A stretch of DNA of 64,000 bases. Source: Farysia itapuensis. Lineage: Eukaryota; Basidiomycota; Ustilaginomycetes; Ustilaginales; Ustilaginaceae. The stretch covers positions 1-64,000 of the forward strand of contig JALBYC010000034.1 in the NCBI GenBank assembly GCA_023212645.1, read 5' to 3'. A model generated the notes under the pieces. It was given only the letters and a program-made list of their open reading frames with translations, made no database searches and had not been told where the DNA came from. Position numbers and translations under genes: made by a program. Below are positions 49,501 through 57,472 of the stretch, in pieces (positions within the stretch are counted from its first letter, which is position 1; every line of letters begins with the position of its first letter).

Positions 49501-49923
49501 CTCGACTCGACGGTGAGAGTATGGTCAGCTGAGACGGGCGAGTGTCTGGCTCTCTTCCAGGGCCATACGTCACTTGTGGGTCAACTTCAACTGCTCGACA
49601 ATACACTCGTCACCGGCGGCTCGGACGGGCGCGTGATTGTGTTTAGTCTCAAGACGTACGAGTGTCTGCACCGGCTATGTGCGCACGACAATTCGGTCAC
49701 CTGTCTACAATTTGACGATCGCTACATCATCACTGGTGGCAACGACGGACGGGTGAAGTTGTGGGACTTTGCGACGGGCAAGTTTATTCGCGAGCTGTGC
49801 GAGCCATGCGATCAGGTGTGGAAGGTCAGCTACCGTGACGACAAGGTTGTAGTGCTGTGCAAGCGGGCCGAAAAGACATGTATGGACGTCATTACCTTCC
49901 GACCTGCCGCTGACGAGATGTAG
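46513..49923 (+). CDS. F-box/WD40 substrate receptor, Cdc4 type
   Basis: Predicted SCF ubiquitin-ligase receptor that binds phosphorylated targets through its propeller. 1,136 residues. The F-box is around residues 107-155 (ALPIEVSLSILSFIDDPKTL, then SCVSRFWRSLVNDEHTWK). A disordered Ser/Pro region follows to about 540, with the Cdc4-like linker FKMAYLTESNWRKGG near 555. The first WD-type blades lie around 575-625 (GHVVTSLAIDNEWIVVGMAN), a 220-residue low-complexity insertion follows, and the remaining blades run from about 855 to 1,130 (SGGCDRDVRVWDL, SGSRDSTLRVWNV, SGSYDGACRIWDL and others). The order F-box, linker, WD repeats fits Cdc4/Fbw7/Pop1. A Met30/SconB identity is less likely given the length and the linker. 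Confidence 0.88.
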   Translation: MSMSPHNRAISPPTPAPSPQPDLHSSIRLASNVASGSASASNAAAVAFAVPEPSDPANLLKHMATALPQLSQSARFRVISELVDMLDMRELAHLSALITPRLKVDFLSALPIEVSLSILSFIDDPKTLARASCVSRFWRSLVNDEHTWKVMCLKHRYRRRASSIAASDRFLRAISTPRLSPMSRLQPRLRSASIRSPIASLQEINATSRDDDDAAVLASLYQRYRDRGLDPSNALHELRTLHDLFLSKQEGSADSLADQMSETEQTFYAQLEEIVEEESLARYGDQAAASSIIEVDMRSNPATSPLATARQLPASVSSPIESNAQPTNLGWLSAGSSTIAQLPRFLPTTAAISGSIRGADGRLDRLHGWQNTPSVSTYASRTAALGLHTGEGNLNDADVAMDMDNADAGTPAHLQPREMPEASLLVSLPHSDSPTSRFSGSAPRRDAPQTMQDLLVPGPIVRRTSGTRDRDVDQDTLQILPRVSRIRGETDVDAETKKARRSSAPLTESTTGSIGHEHTFSSHPLEKSATTMSGLDTTSSRLPFSYRTHFKMAYLTESNWRKGGRLQSQHISADAGHVVTSLAIDNEWIVVGMANSKIHVFSAETGLYAHTLLGHDAGVWCLTLISRTSKKNKPAPEASTEANSSALGKGKMVITDPEDGSGGKPYQAAADGDLRLVHHDPRPDAADVLLSPTSLALELEDELNGVVAASTSRASGTKSRHPDGNDETLEWFHKARRAMLRQAGARRNAAHLDGYGSGPGDSDADLSIRSDGPSDGAARVSRSDTAQSQRSRAKARAIAEAEAGSIRDAVMSDGTGQVPPHLAESIRRNGEAKTHDGKPAPAMPRLSGNGLGLGNPCGSVLGYGNEDAIVVSGGCDRDVRVWDLKTGECKHVLHGHTSTVRCLKVLDGKPIAVSGSRDSTLRVWNVETGEHLHLLAGHHHSVRCIEVAGNKVASGSYDGACRIWDLDTGRCLHTLRGHIHYIYAVAFDGQKVATGSLDSTVRVWSAETGECLALFQGHTSLVGQLQLLDNTLVTGGSDGRVIVFSLKTYECLHRLCAHDNSVTCLQFDDRYIITGGNDGRVKLWDFATGKFIRELCEPCDQVWKVSYRDDKVVVLCKRAEKTCMDVITFRPAADEM

Positions 49924-50023
49924 CTGCTCTCGAATTCTACAGCATCAGACGGAAATGTCTACACAGATTTTTTGACAGCGTGCTGGTATGATTGTTTTGT
50001 GCGTGTGTGTCAGATGCTTAGTA

Positions 50024-51457
50024 TTACAGAGAGCCCCATAGCTTGAAGGTCCTTCCGAACTCGCCACTGACAATGGTGCAGTCGACCGGGTTGACGTCGA
50101 CGCTCATGACACGGCCGGCATCTGCATGGAGGGAGCGTAGAAGCTGCCAATTGTCGGCGGACCATATGCGGACCATACCGTCGTAGCCCGAGGTTACGAG
50201 GAAGAGACCGTCTGCATCCGCGTTGGTCGCTGAAGTGGAAGCTTGGAAGAAGCGGATATCTGAGACGGAAGAGGTGTGAGCGGGGATGGTGTAGGTGGAT
50301 TTGAGCATGCGCAGGTCCCATATGCGGACAGTATCGTCGCCACTGGCTGTGGCTACTTGGTGTTGGGCGGTGGGGTGGTAGTCGATGGCGAGGATTTCGC
50401 GGGCGTGGCCGTCGAGGATCATGGCCGTTCTGCCTGTGCGGACGTCCCACACACGGCCAATGGCGTCCAACCCACCACTCGCAACCAGTGCACCATCGTC
50501 CTGAAAGTCGAGTGCATACACCGCTTTACTGTGCCCCTCTTGCACGCACAGACAGGTGCCTGTAGCGACATCCCACAGCCGCCAGGTTCCGTCAAAAGAG
50601 GCACTCCCCACATAGTCTCCCGTTGGGTGAAAAGCAGTATTCACCACCCTCGCCTCATGACCCTGCAACACGCTGAGAGGCTTGGTACTGTCCAAACTCC
50701 ACAGATGCACCGAAGCATCGCCCGCTCCCGAGGCCAGATTGACCGCTTCCGAGGATAAGCCGAGAGTGGCTTGCGGATGCCACGCCAGTCCGCCGACTTT
50801 GTCCGTATGCCCCCGAAACGTGCGACGATGGTTGGCACTAGGCATCTCCCACGTCTTGACACTACCAGACCAGCTCGCTGTAGCTAAGAGCGACCCGTCG
50901 GGCGAGAACCGTGTCATTGACACCGGACGGTCGTCGCCAATTTGCGAGCCAAGGTTGGTATATGTTTTGAGAGGCTCGTAGACCTTTTTGCGCAGTTCGA
51001 TCAATTTCGTCAGCGGAATGGCTGCTTGTTCGCGCTGTAGTGCGATACGTTGCTTTGCTTTGCGCAGGGAAAAGGCTGCCATTCGACGCCGTGCTTCGAG
51101 CAGGTGGCTTGATCCCTCGGTGTAGAACTCCTCTTCTTGCTCGGAACCTTCTTCGTCGCTGCTGTCTGCGTCGTTCTGATCACGTTTATCGACAATACTG
51201 GATGCCTGTTGCAGCAAGGATGCTAGTGCTTGACGTAGACGTTCGCGTCGGTCCATTTCGCGTTCACCAAAGCATGTGATGGGTTGTCCAAGCTGTCGAA
51301 GCCGTTGCCTGACCTTGACGTCTGAGGTGGGGACAGCCAAGCTGCGGGCCAACTTGCGTGAGTCCAGCTGCGCAGAGAGCGCCGCATCCGTCGCAGACAG
51401 CGCCTGGGATGTGACCAGGTCCTCAATAGTCAGCCCTGCCTCTTCGTCCACCTCCAT
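50024..51457 (-). CDS. PRP4: U4/U6 snRNP protein Prp4
   Basis: Spliceosome component that binds Prp3 and stabilises the U4/U6 di-snRNP. About 477 residues. An SFM (splicing-factor motif) domain at about residues 30-75 includes LAVPTSDVKVRQRLRQLGQP and CFGEREMDRRERLRQAL. It is followed by an acidic stretch and seven WD40 repeats (for example LATASWSGSVKTWEM, VGSASFDGTWRLWDV, VASGGLDAIGRVWDV, VATASGDDTVRIWDL). SFM plus WD40 is diagnostic for Prp4/PRPF4. The frame continues upstream to 51787 across the opposite-strand PMT4 start, but conserved sequence begins at the ATG at 51457. It shares a 177-bp divergent promoter with PMT4. Confidence 0.92.
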   Translation of the reverse strand: MEVDEEAGLTIEDLVTSQALSATDAALSAQLDSRKLARSLAVPTSDVKVRQRLRQLGQPITCFGEREMDRRERLRQALASLLQQASSIVDKRDQNDADSSDEEGSEQEEEFYTEGSSHLLEARRRMAAFSLRKAKQRIALQREQAAIPLTKLIELRKKVYEPLKTYTNLGSQIGDDRPVSMTRFSPDGSLLATASWSGSVKTWEMPSANHRRTFRGHTDKVGGLAWHPQATLGLSSEAVNLASGAGDASVHLWSLDSTKPLSVLQGHEARVVNTAFHPTGDYVGSASFDGTWRLWDVATGTCLCVQEGHSKAVYALDFQDDGALVASGGLDAIGRVWDVRTGRTAMILDGHAREILAIDYHPTAQHQVATASGDDTVRIWDLRMLKSTYTIPAHTSSVSDIRFFQASTSATNADADGLFLVTSGYDGMVRIWSADNWQLLRSLHADAGRVMSVDVNPVDCTIVSGEFGRTFKLWGSL

Positions 51458-51634
51458 GAGCACTGTTAGCGAGTGGTGCGTAGCAGAGGATCGAGAGAGG
51501 ATGAGCTCTGATACAATTCGCACCAGATTTCCGAGTCCCGAGATCCGTTTTCCGAAGAGTGGAAGAAAGCTTTTGGCGCATTGGTCCGAACGCGACTTTG
51601 CCTCGTGTCTACACGCTCTTCCCCCTGGACGATC
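51458..51634. promoter_or_regulatory. Shared divergent promoter, PRP4 and PMT4
   Basis: 177 bp between the chosen start codons of two divergent genes. Both frames stay open through it without conserved sequence, so it is taken as non-coding. No TATA box was recognised. Confidence 0.5.
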
Positions 51635-53950
51635 ATGGATGCTTCTCGCGCTCAGAGCGCTCGATCGCGTCGAGGCGGTGGTGGCGGAGAGCAAGAAGCG
51701 CTGCTCAAACACGCAGATCGTCTCGCTGCTGATGAGTACGACGCGAACCATCGACCGGCGGCACTCTCGCCCAAAGTGCATTCCCATCCCGCGGACGTCT
51801 CGATCTGGATCGGACTGCTGGTGCTGGCTGCTGCGCTACGTTTTTACCGCATCTCGTTCCCTGGTCAAGTCGTGTTTGACGAGGTGCACTTTGGCAAATT
51901 TGCCGCCTACTATCTGCGACGCGAGTTTCACTTTGACGTCCACCCTCCGCTTGCCAAGCTGATTAACGCGCTGGCCGGCTACCTCGCGGGCTTTGACGGG
52001 CACTTTGAATTCGACCAGATCGGAGACAAGTATGTCGAGAACAAAGTGCCGTACATTGGGATGCGCGCTGTGCCTGCTCTGATTGGCAGCTTGCAAGTGC
52101 CGCTGCTGTTTTCGATTATGCGAGAGAGTGGATATGCGCCCGTGATATCGGCCTTTAGCGCTGCCTTGCTGCTGTTTGACAATGCGCACATTACGCAGGA
52201 TCGATTGATCTTGCTCGACGCGCCCTTGATCTTGTTCATGATGCTCAGTCTGTACTCGTACATTCGCTTCTACAAGCTGCGCTACAACGAATTCTCCACC
52301 GCGTGGTGGGCTTGGCTGATCGCGACTGGTGTCAATCTGGCCCTGACCATGAGCTGCAAGATGGTGGGGCTTTTCACATTTGCCACCATTGGCACAGCAG
52401 TTCTGTTCGACCTCTGGAAGCTGCTCGACATTCGACGCGGACTCGAGATGGACCATGTCGCGCGACACTTTGTTGCGCGTGCCGTTAGTCTGATCATTAT
52501 CCCATTCTTTGTCTATCTGTTCTGGTTCTGGGTTCACTTTGCCATTCTGACGCAGAGCGGGCCGGGAGACGCTTTCATGAGCTCGCAGTTCCAACAGACA
52601 CTGCAGGGCAACCCAATGCTGAGCAGTGCCCGCGATATTCAGTACTACGACCTGATCACGGTCGCACACAAAAACACCAAGGTGTATCTGCACTCGCACG
52701 AGCACCGCTACCCACTCAAGTACGACGACGGTCGGATTTCGAGTCAGGGCCAGCAGGTGACGGGCTACCCGCATGACGACACCAACAATGTATGGCAGGT
52801 AGTGCCGACCAAGTCTATTCCCGACGACGACGCGGCTGGCCGTGTGGTGCAGCACAAGGATGTGATTCGACTTCTGCATGTCAACACCAAGAGCTATCTG
52901 CTTACGCACGACGTCGCATCAACACTCATGGCTACCAACGAGGAATTCACCACACATCCGGCCAACGATACGTCCAAGTACGACGACACGCTGTTCGAGT
53001 TTCAGCTGGACGAGCCGGATGGCAAAGACAGGGGATGGAAGAGTCGTGCATCGTGGTTCCGTCTGATCCATGTGCCGACGCGGGTGTGTATGTGGACGCA
53101 TCCGGAGCCGCTCCCCGCCTGGGCATTTGAGCAGCAAGAGATCAACGGCGCCAAAAACGCCATGGACAAAACATGTCTCTGGTACGTCGACGAGCTGACG
53201 CCTGCACCGGAAAGTCCGGACTACGAAGAGCGCCTCAAGCCACTTCCACCGCGCAAAGTGACCAAGATGAATTTCTTCAAGAAATGGCTCGAGCTGCAGC
53301 TGCAAATGCTGCAGCAGAATGCCGGACTGACCCAGAGCCACCCATACGCGACTGGACCGATCAATTGGCCCTTTTTACTGCAAGGGATTTCCTTTTGGAC
53401 GCAGGACGAGGGGCAGCACCAGATCTACATGATTGGCAATCTGGTCAGTTGGTGGGGGACGATTCTCAGCATCAGTGTGTTTATCGGTGTGGTGGGTGCT
53501 GATCTGCTTGCACGACGACGGGGTATCTATCCGATCCCGAGTGCGGTGCGCAACCGTCTGTACAACTCGACTGGATTCTTTGTCGTGGCATGGGCGTGTC
53601 ATTACCTCCCCTTTTTCTTGATGAACCGCCAGCTGTTTATCCACCACTACTTGCCAGCGCACGTATGCGCGTGTATGGTTGCTGGCGGAGTGCTCAACTT
53701 TGTCGTGACCGAGACGGTGCAGTATCCGATTTCCACGCCGGGTCCACTGCTGTTGGCGCGACACTGGCGGGCACGTATGGACAACAATGTACCAGCACAG
53801 GCGCGTGCTTCTATGCTGGTCGCCGTGATTGCCCTCATCATCTGCTTCTGGTGGCTCAGCCCACTCACCTACGGCACACCTGGCTTGAGCACAGCCGACA
53901 TTCACGCTCGAAGACTGCTCTCCTCCTGGACACTGCATTTCGCAAAGTAA
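51635..53950 (+). CDS. PMT4: Protein O-mannosyltransferase Pmt4
   Basis: ER membrane enzyme that transfers mannose from dolichol-phosphate mannose to Ser/Thr of secretory proteins, chiefly membrane-anchored ones for the Pmt4 subfamily. About 771 residues with multiple membrane spans. The catalytic luminal loop has VVFDEVHFGKFA (Asp82-Glu83) and FDVHPPLAKL. Three MIR motifs lie at about residues 335-500, including HSHEHRYPLKYDDGRISSQG, LTHDVAST and TNEEFTTHP. The C-terminal spans contain CHYLPFFLMNRQLFIHHYLP, and the protein ends LLSSWTLHFAK. The match to yeast Pmt4 extends over the whole length, better than to Pmt1 or Pmt2. In Ustilago maydis Pmt4 is reported to be needed for appressorium function and virulence. 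Confidence 0.94.
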   Translation: MDASRAQSARSRRGGGGGEQEALLKHADRLAADEYDANHRPAALSPKVHSHPADVSIWIGLLVLAAALRFYRISFPGQVVFDEVHFGKFAAYYLRREFHFDVHPPLAKLINALAGYLAGFDGHFEFDQIGDKYVENKVPYIGMRAVPALIGSLQVPLLFSIMRESGYAPVISAFSAALLLFDNAHITQDRLILLDAPLILFMMLSLYSYIRFYKLRYNEFSTAWWAWLIATGVNLALTMSCKMVGLFTFATIGTAVLFDLWKLLDIRRGLEMDHVARHFVARAVSLIIIPFFVYLFWFWVHFAILTQSGPGDAFMSSQFQQTLQGNPMLSSARDIQYYDLITVAHKNTKVYLHSHEHRYPLKYDDGRISSQGQQVTGYPHDDTNNVWQVVPTKSIPDDDAAGRVVQHKDVIRLLHVNTKSYLLTHDVASTLMATNEEFTTHPANDTSKYDDTLFEFQLDEPDGKDRGWKSRASWFRLIHVPTRVCMWTHPEPLPAWAFEQQEINGAKNAMDKTCLWYVDELTPAPESPDYEERLKPLPPRKVTKMNFFKKWLELQLQMLQQNAGLTQSHPYATGPINWPFLLQGISFWTQDEGQHQIYMIGNLVSWWGTILSISVFIGVVGADLLARRRGIYPIPSAVRNRLYNSTGFFVVAWACHYLPFFLMNRQLFIHHYLPAHVCACMVAGGVLNFVVTETVQYPISTPGPLLLARHWRARMDNNVPAQARASMLVAVIALIICFWWLSPLTYGTPGLSTADIHARRLLSSWTLHFAK

Positions 53951-54030
53951 ACATCGGCCGTAGGACCCAACAACATTCCTGGTTTCCCCCCCTTCCCGCC
54001 TTTTCGCGATATAAAGTTTTGTTTTGGCAA

Positions 54031-54795
54031 TTATTCTAAACGTTCGTCGCCGTCGCCTTGGTGGACTGTTGTGAAGTTGAGCGTCTCTACTTTGCCGCGT
54101 GCCTTTGTTTCGTCTTGGAGGAGTTGGGTGATGGATTTGAGGGCGCCTGGGTCGATAAAGGCGATGAGTTCCCATTGGTCGGACCAATCTTCGTCTTCGA
54201 TTGTGTCTGTGAGTTCTACGACTTTGTCTTTGAGTCGCTTGCCTTCTTTGGCAGGCATGGTGATTCTGACGCGCATCTTGGCGCGTTCGATGGGGATGGT
54301 CTGTTTGTCCTGCAGCAGCTTGATGACGTCGAGGGCCTGTTGTTTTGCGCTTTTGGCGGGTTTGATAGAGTAGTGGATGTCGTGCATGGCTTTCTCAATC
54401 ATGCCGACTGTGTAGGGACGTTGGGTGGCTGGATCTACACACTTTGCCGCCACTTGGGTTGCAATCTCTTTCCAGGTGTTGGAGAGTTCGTGCGTACGCT
54501 CCTTTTCGCCCACCTGCAGCTCGCCCTTGCGCAGAATCTCGAGCACAATCACCGCCACATCGGTCGATCCAAACGCCTTTGCCAAATCCTCGTGCGGCGC
54601 CAGTTGTCCCTTGGATACGTTGAGAAAGACGTTTTCAATCTGCACCACTTCGTCCAGATCCGTCTCGACACCCGTGCGCCATTCGCGTACCTTGTTCTTG
54701 TAGCAAGCGATTTCGAAGCGTTTCCCACCTCTTCGCAGCCGGACTACCGACACGTTGGTCAGCTTGATCTGATTTGCTGGCTGATTGATCGGCAT
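54031..54795 (-). CDS. SDO1: Ribosome maturation protein Sdo1/SBDS
   Basis: Cytoplasmic factor that works with the GTPase Efl1 to release Tif6/eIF6 from pre-60S subunits. 254 residues, the usual SBDS length. The conserved N-terminal domain has LTNVSVVRLRRGGKRFEIAC, NKVREWR and GQLAPHEDLAKAFG. The middle helical domain includes RPYTVGMIEKAMHDIHYS, and the C-terminal ferredoxin-like domain starts near AKMRVRITMPAKEGK. The ATG at 54795 starts MPINQPANQIKLTNV, matching family starts. It is convergent with PMT4, with only 80 bp between stops. Confidence 0.95.
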   Translation of the reverse strand: MPINQPANQIKLTNVSVVRLRRGGKRFEIACYKNKVREWRTGVETDLDEVVQIENVFLNVSKGQLAPHEDLAKAFGSTDVAVIVLEILRKGELQVGEKERTHELSNTWKEIATQVAAKCVDPATQRPYTVGMIEKAMHDIHYSIKPAKSAKQQALDVIKLLQDKQTIPIERAKMRVRITMPAKEGKRLKDKVVELTDTIEDEDWSDQWELIAFIDPGALKSITQLLQDETKARGKVETLNFTTVHQGDGDERLE

Positions 54796-54940
54796 CCTGC
54801 AGTTTTGTGTAGAGCTGTATGCTGTCTGTCTATGCACAAAGAATCTTTTGCTCCACCTTCCAACGCCATGATTACGTCAGCAGTAGCACCCCTATGTCAG
54901 ATCGGATGTCTGCTTCCGCTTCACACGTCACACAACGACG
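54796..54940. promoter_or_regulatory. Divergent promoter, SDO1 and glutaredoxin gene
   Basis: 145 bp between divergent start codons. No TATA box or known motif was recognised. Confidence 0.45.
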
Positions 54941-55810
54941 ATGGTGACGAGCAGCAAGGAGTACGACGTGGAAGCTGGGGCGGGGAGTGGCGCATTCTTG
55001 CCACGCATACCGCTGTTACGGCGAAAGCGGGTGCTGACGGTGCTGTGTCTGGCTGTGCCGCTGATTCTGCTGGGTCTGGTGTACGGCTATCAGACGGAAG
55101 CGACGTTCCCCACACTATCTCTACGGCCTGCAGCCACAACAATGACGACGACGACAAGAAGTGGCAGCTCGGAGGTAGCTGGGGCGATAAAGGCGACGCT
55201 GACTGCGCCCGTTCCCGCCATAAATGGACTAGCAGGCCAAATACCGGCGCCCACCACCGACACCAAGGCGGAGAGCATGCTGCTGCTGCTCCAGGCACTG
55301 AAAGACCCAAGCTACCGCGTGGGGTCTAACTGGAAGGACGTATACGTGACGCGCAAGCCGCTGTCGACCGGTCTGATGGGGACCATCAACTCGGCCGCTA
55401 CAAACGCATTCACCGAACTGCTGTTCAAGGTTGGACTGCCGGAGCGCATACCCGCCGTGGCAAGTGGGGTTAAGAAGGACGCACTGGCGCTCTACCGACT
55501 GTCACGCGATGAGTGGGCGTCCACCCTCCGTACCCCCTCCGGCTTGACCGTGTTCAGTAAAAGCTACTGCCCCTACTCGAAACGTGCCAAAGCACTACTA
55601 CACTCGCTCAACGCCACCATGACGGTGTACGAAGTCGACCTACGCCCCGACGCACACGAGTTGCAACCCCTCCTAGCCGCCCTAACCTCCCATCGCACTT
55701 TCCCCACAATCCTGCTCCAAGATCGCTTGCTTGGAGGTGCAGATGATCTTGACGCGCTTCACCGCTCAAACGTCCTTCAGTCCAGCTTGTCCTCCATCGG
55801 CGCTTTGTAG
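54941..55810 (+). CDS. Membrane-anchored glutaredoxin, Grx6/Grx7 type
   Basis: Probable thiol-disulfide oxidoreductase of the early secretory pathway. 289 residues. A short cytosolic N-terminus with basic RRKR is followed by one membrane segment at about residues 31-50 (VLTVLCLAVPLILLGLVYGY), making a type II membrane protein. A roughly 150-residue linker with Thr runs precedes the glutaredoxin domain (about 195-289). The active site is CPYS in SKSYCPYSKRAK (first Cys near 210), the cis-Pro is in FPTILL, and a GSH-binding GGADDL follows. Yeast Grx7 has the same CPYS. It is followed by the Tls1-like gene on the same strand after 88 bp. Confidence 0.85.
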   Translation: MVTSSKEYDVEAGAGSGAFLPRIPLLRRKRVLTVLCLAVPLILLGLVYGYQTEATFPTLSLRPAATTMTTTTRSGSSEVAGAIKATLTAPVPAINGLAGQIPAPTTDTKAESMLLLLQALKDPSYRVGSNWKDVYVTRKPLSTGLMGTINSAATNAFTELLFKVGLPERIPAVASGVKKDALALYRLSRDEWASTLRTPSGLTVFSKSYCPYSKRAKALLHSLNATMTVYEVDLRPDAHELQPLLAALTSHRTFPTILLQDRLLGGADDLDALHRSNVLQSSLSSIGAL

Positions 55811-55898
55811 AAGCAGCCGCGCGCGCCGCACTTTGATTATTTTTGGAATTAAATCTGTCAAAAAAAAGAAAAAAAACGTGTGTTTTTGCTTTCCCATA

Positions 55899-56714
55899 AT
55901 GTCGGCGGACGGGATTGTGTTCAAGAAGCGCAAGACGGCGGGTGGGAATACACGGACTGTGCACTTGTCCGAGCAGCACCAGCAGCAGGAGGAACAGCGG
56001 GAAGATGATGGTGGGGGAACTTCGGTTCAGGATTTGGTGACTTTGCGCCAACTCGCACGCAAACCAACGGGGATCGAGTTGAATCGACTCAACCACGGCG
56101 AGCGCAAACGTCGGGCCGCCATCACTACCAACAAAGCTGCCACGGCGAGCGCCACGACGACTACGAACGAGGGTGATTCCGACGGTGGGGAGGAGGCGGG
56201 GGTAGCGCGCCGGTTGGTGCGTAGGGACAACTTCCAGGGCGAAACAGGGACCGTAGACGTCGACAAGCACATGATGGCCTACATCGAGCAGCAAATGCAC
56301 CGACGATCGCACGGCGGCAACAACAACAACGACGAGGAGGGGGGGAAATATCGTGCGGTGGATGCGCAGGATGACTTGTACGCGGTGGCGGAAAAGTACA
56401 GGGCTCTGGAACGGTCACTCCAGCCAGAGCTTACACAGGAGGAGCGCGAGGGGGATGTCTCACTCAGCGCGGCCATGTTGACATCCATACCAGAGGTTGA
56501 TCTTGGAATCGACGCCCGCCTGCGCAACATTGAGCAGACCAACCAGGCCAAACGTCTGCACGACCAACCCTCCTCGACCGCCACCGCGACCGCTGTAGAC
56601 CAGGCATACGCACGCACTCGGTTCCAACAACCCACCCCTTCCCGAAAACACACCGCCACAGACCAACTCATCCTCGACCGCTTCAAACAACGCCAACAAC
56701 AACAAAAGAGATAA
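55899..56714 (+). CDS. Tls1/C9orf78 family splicing-associated protein
   Basis: Nuclear protein of the hepatocellular-carcinoma-associated antigen 59 family; fission yeast Tls1 and human C9orf78 act with Brr2 in the spliceosome. 271 residues. The N-terminus MSADGIVFKKRK is basic, LRQLARKPTGIELNRL lies near residue 50, and the family core is DVDKHMMAYIEQQM (near 125) with a following acidic, charged stretch. EVDLGIDARLRNIEQT lies near 200, and the end is Gln-rich (LILDRFKQRQQQQKR). The Gln and Asn runs are species-specific filler. The upstream frame runs back to 55731 inside the glutaredoxin gene, but the ATG at 55899, after a poly-A stretch, is the clear start. Confidence 0.8.
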   Translation: MSADGIVFKKRKTAGGNTRTVHLSEQHQQQEEQREDDGGGTSVQDLVTLRQLARKPTGIELNRLNHGERKRRAAITTNKAATASATTTTNEGDSDGGEEAGVARRLVRRDNFQGETGTVDVDKHMMAYIEQQMHRRSHGGNNNNDEEGGKYRAVDAQDDLYAVAEKYRALERSLQPELTQEEREGDVSLSAAMLTSIPEVDLGIDARLRNIEQTNQAKRLHDQPSSTATATAVDQAYARTRFQQPTPSRKHTATDQLILDRFKQRQQQQKR

Positions 56715-56750
56715 AAACAACTGGCATTGACCACCACAAAGCCCGCTTCG

Positions 56751-56764
56751 CCCCCCCCCCCCCC
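56751..56764. repeat. Poly-C tract (C14)
   Basis: Fourteen consecutive C between the convergent Tls1-like and GFA-like genes, only 57 bp apart. It could be a slippage site or an assembly-error spot. Confidence 0.9.
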
Positions 56765-56771
56765 TTAGGCT

Positions 56772-57191
56772 TTAGGGCATACCGTCGAAGCGTGCGCCTT
56801 CGTTTCCATAAGCCTTCTTACTGATGCTGGTCATCTGCGGGGCGTAGAGGTGGACTTTGACGTCGGTGAAGTTCTTGTCAAACTCGTCGAGGGAGCCTGC
56901 TTTGAGGTGGAGGATCGAGGGGTCGTAGTCGAGCGTTGTGCAGAGTGGACTTCCACACTTGCTGCAGAAGTGGCGGTTGGGTCCTTTGCCCCTGTCGGAA
57001 TGGTCGACGTAGACGTTGAGTGCCTCCTTGCCCTGCCACTGCATTTTGTCAGTCTGGCAGACGAGGTTAAGCGACGCGGCTGTGCCCGTGTACTTGCGAC
57101 AGTGCGAGCAGTGGCATGCAATTCCATCCCCTGCATCCCCACTGTACGTATACCGCACCGCACCACATAGACATCCTCCTGAAAAAGTCAT
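56772..57191 (-). CDS. GFA/CENP-V domain protein
   Basis: Small zinc-binding protein of 139 residues with the Mss4-like GFA fold, named for glutathione-dependent formaldehyde-activating enzyme. Its true substrate in this subfamily is unknown. The zinc ligands lie in GGCLCGAVRY, CHCSHCRKYTG and FCSKCGSPLC, the standard CxC/CxxC/CxxC set. LHLKAGSLDE is the typical strand that follows. The ATG at 57191 begins MTFSGGCLCG, exactly as family members start; the longer frame to 57236 adds nothing conserved. It lies 281 bp past the stop of CCH1 on the same strand. Confidence 0.87.
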   Translation of the reverse strand: MTFSGGCLCGAVRYTYSGDAGDGIACHCSHCRKYTGTAASLNLVCQTDKMQWQGKEALNVYVDHSDRGKGPNRHFCSKCGSPLCTTLDYDPSILHLKAGSLDEFDKNFTDVKVHLYAPQMTSISKKAYGNEGARFDGMP

Positions 57192-57472
57192 GGTCAAAAA
57201 AGCGCAAAGGGCGTGGGGGAACAAGTAACCCAACACGCACGCACGTCCCCGCCCGCACTACATATATGCGATACGAGCGCACACACACGACATCCCTTCC
57301 CCCTCCTGCCAACTAAGCTCGGGAGAGGACCGCCCTTTGAATACGCCGTACAATTCCCCGCATTCATTCCCCCCGCCGAAATTAGAAACCACCGCCTAGG
57401 CCGTGGAGCAGGCAAATCCGCCGCCGAAAATAATGGCCAGTAAAAAAATGGGAATTGAAAAACAAAAATTGT

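Noticed and set aside
54058..55329. Plus-strand 423-codon frame across SDO1 and the glutaredoxin start
   Set aside because: It runs antisense to SDO1 and out of frame with the glutaredoxin; no domain.
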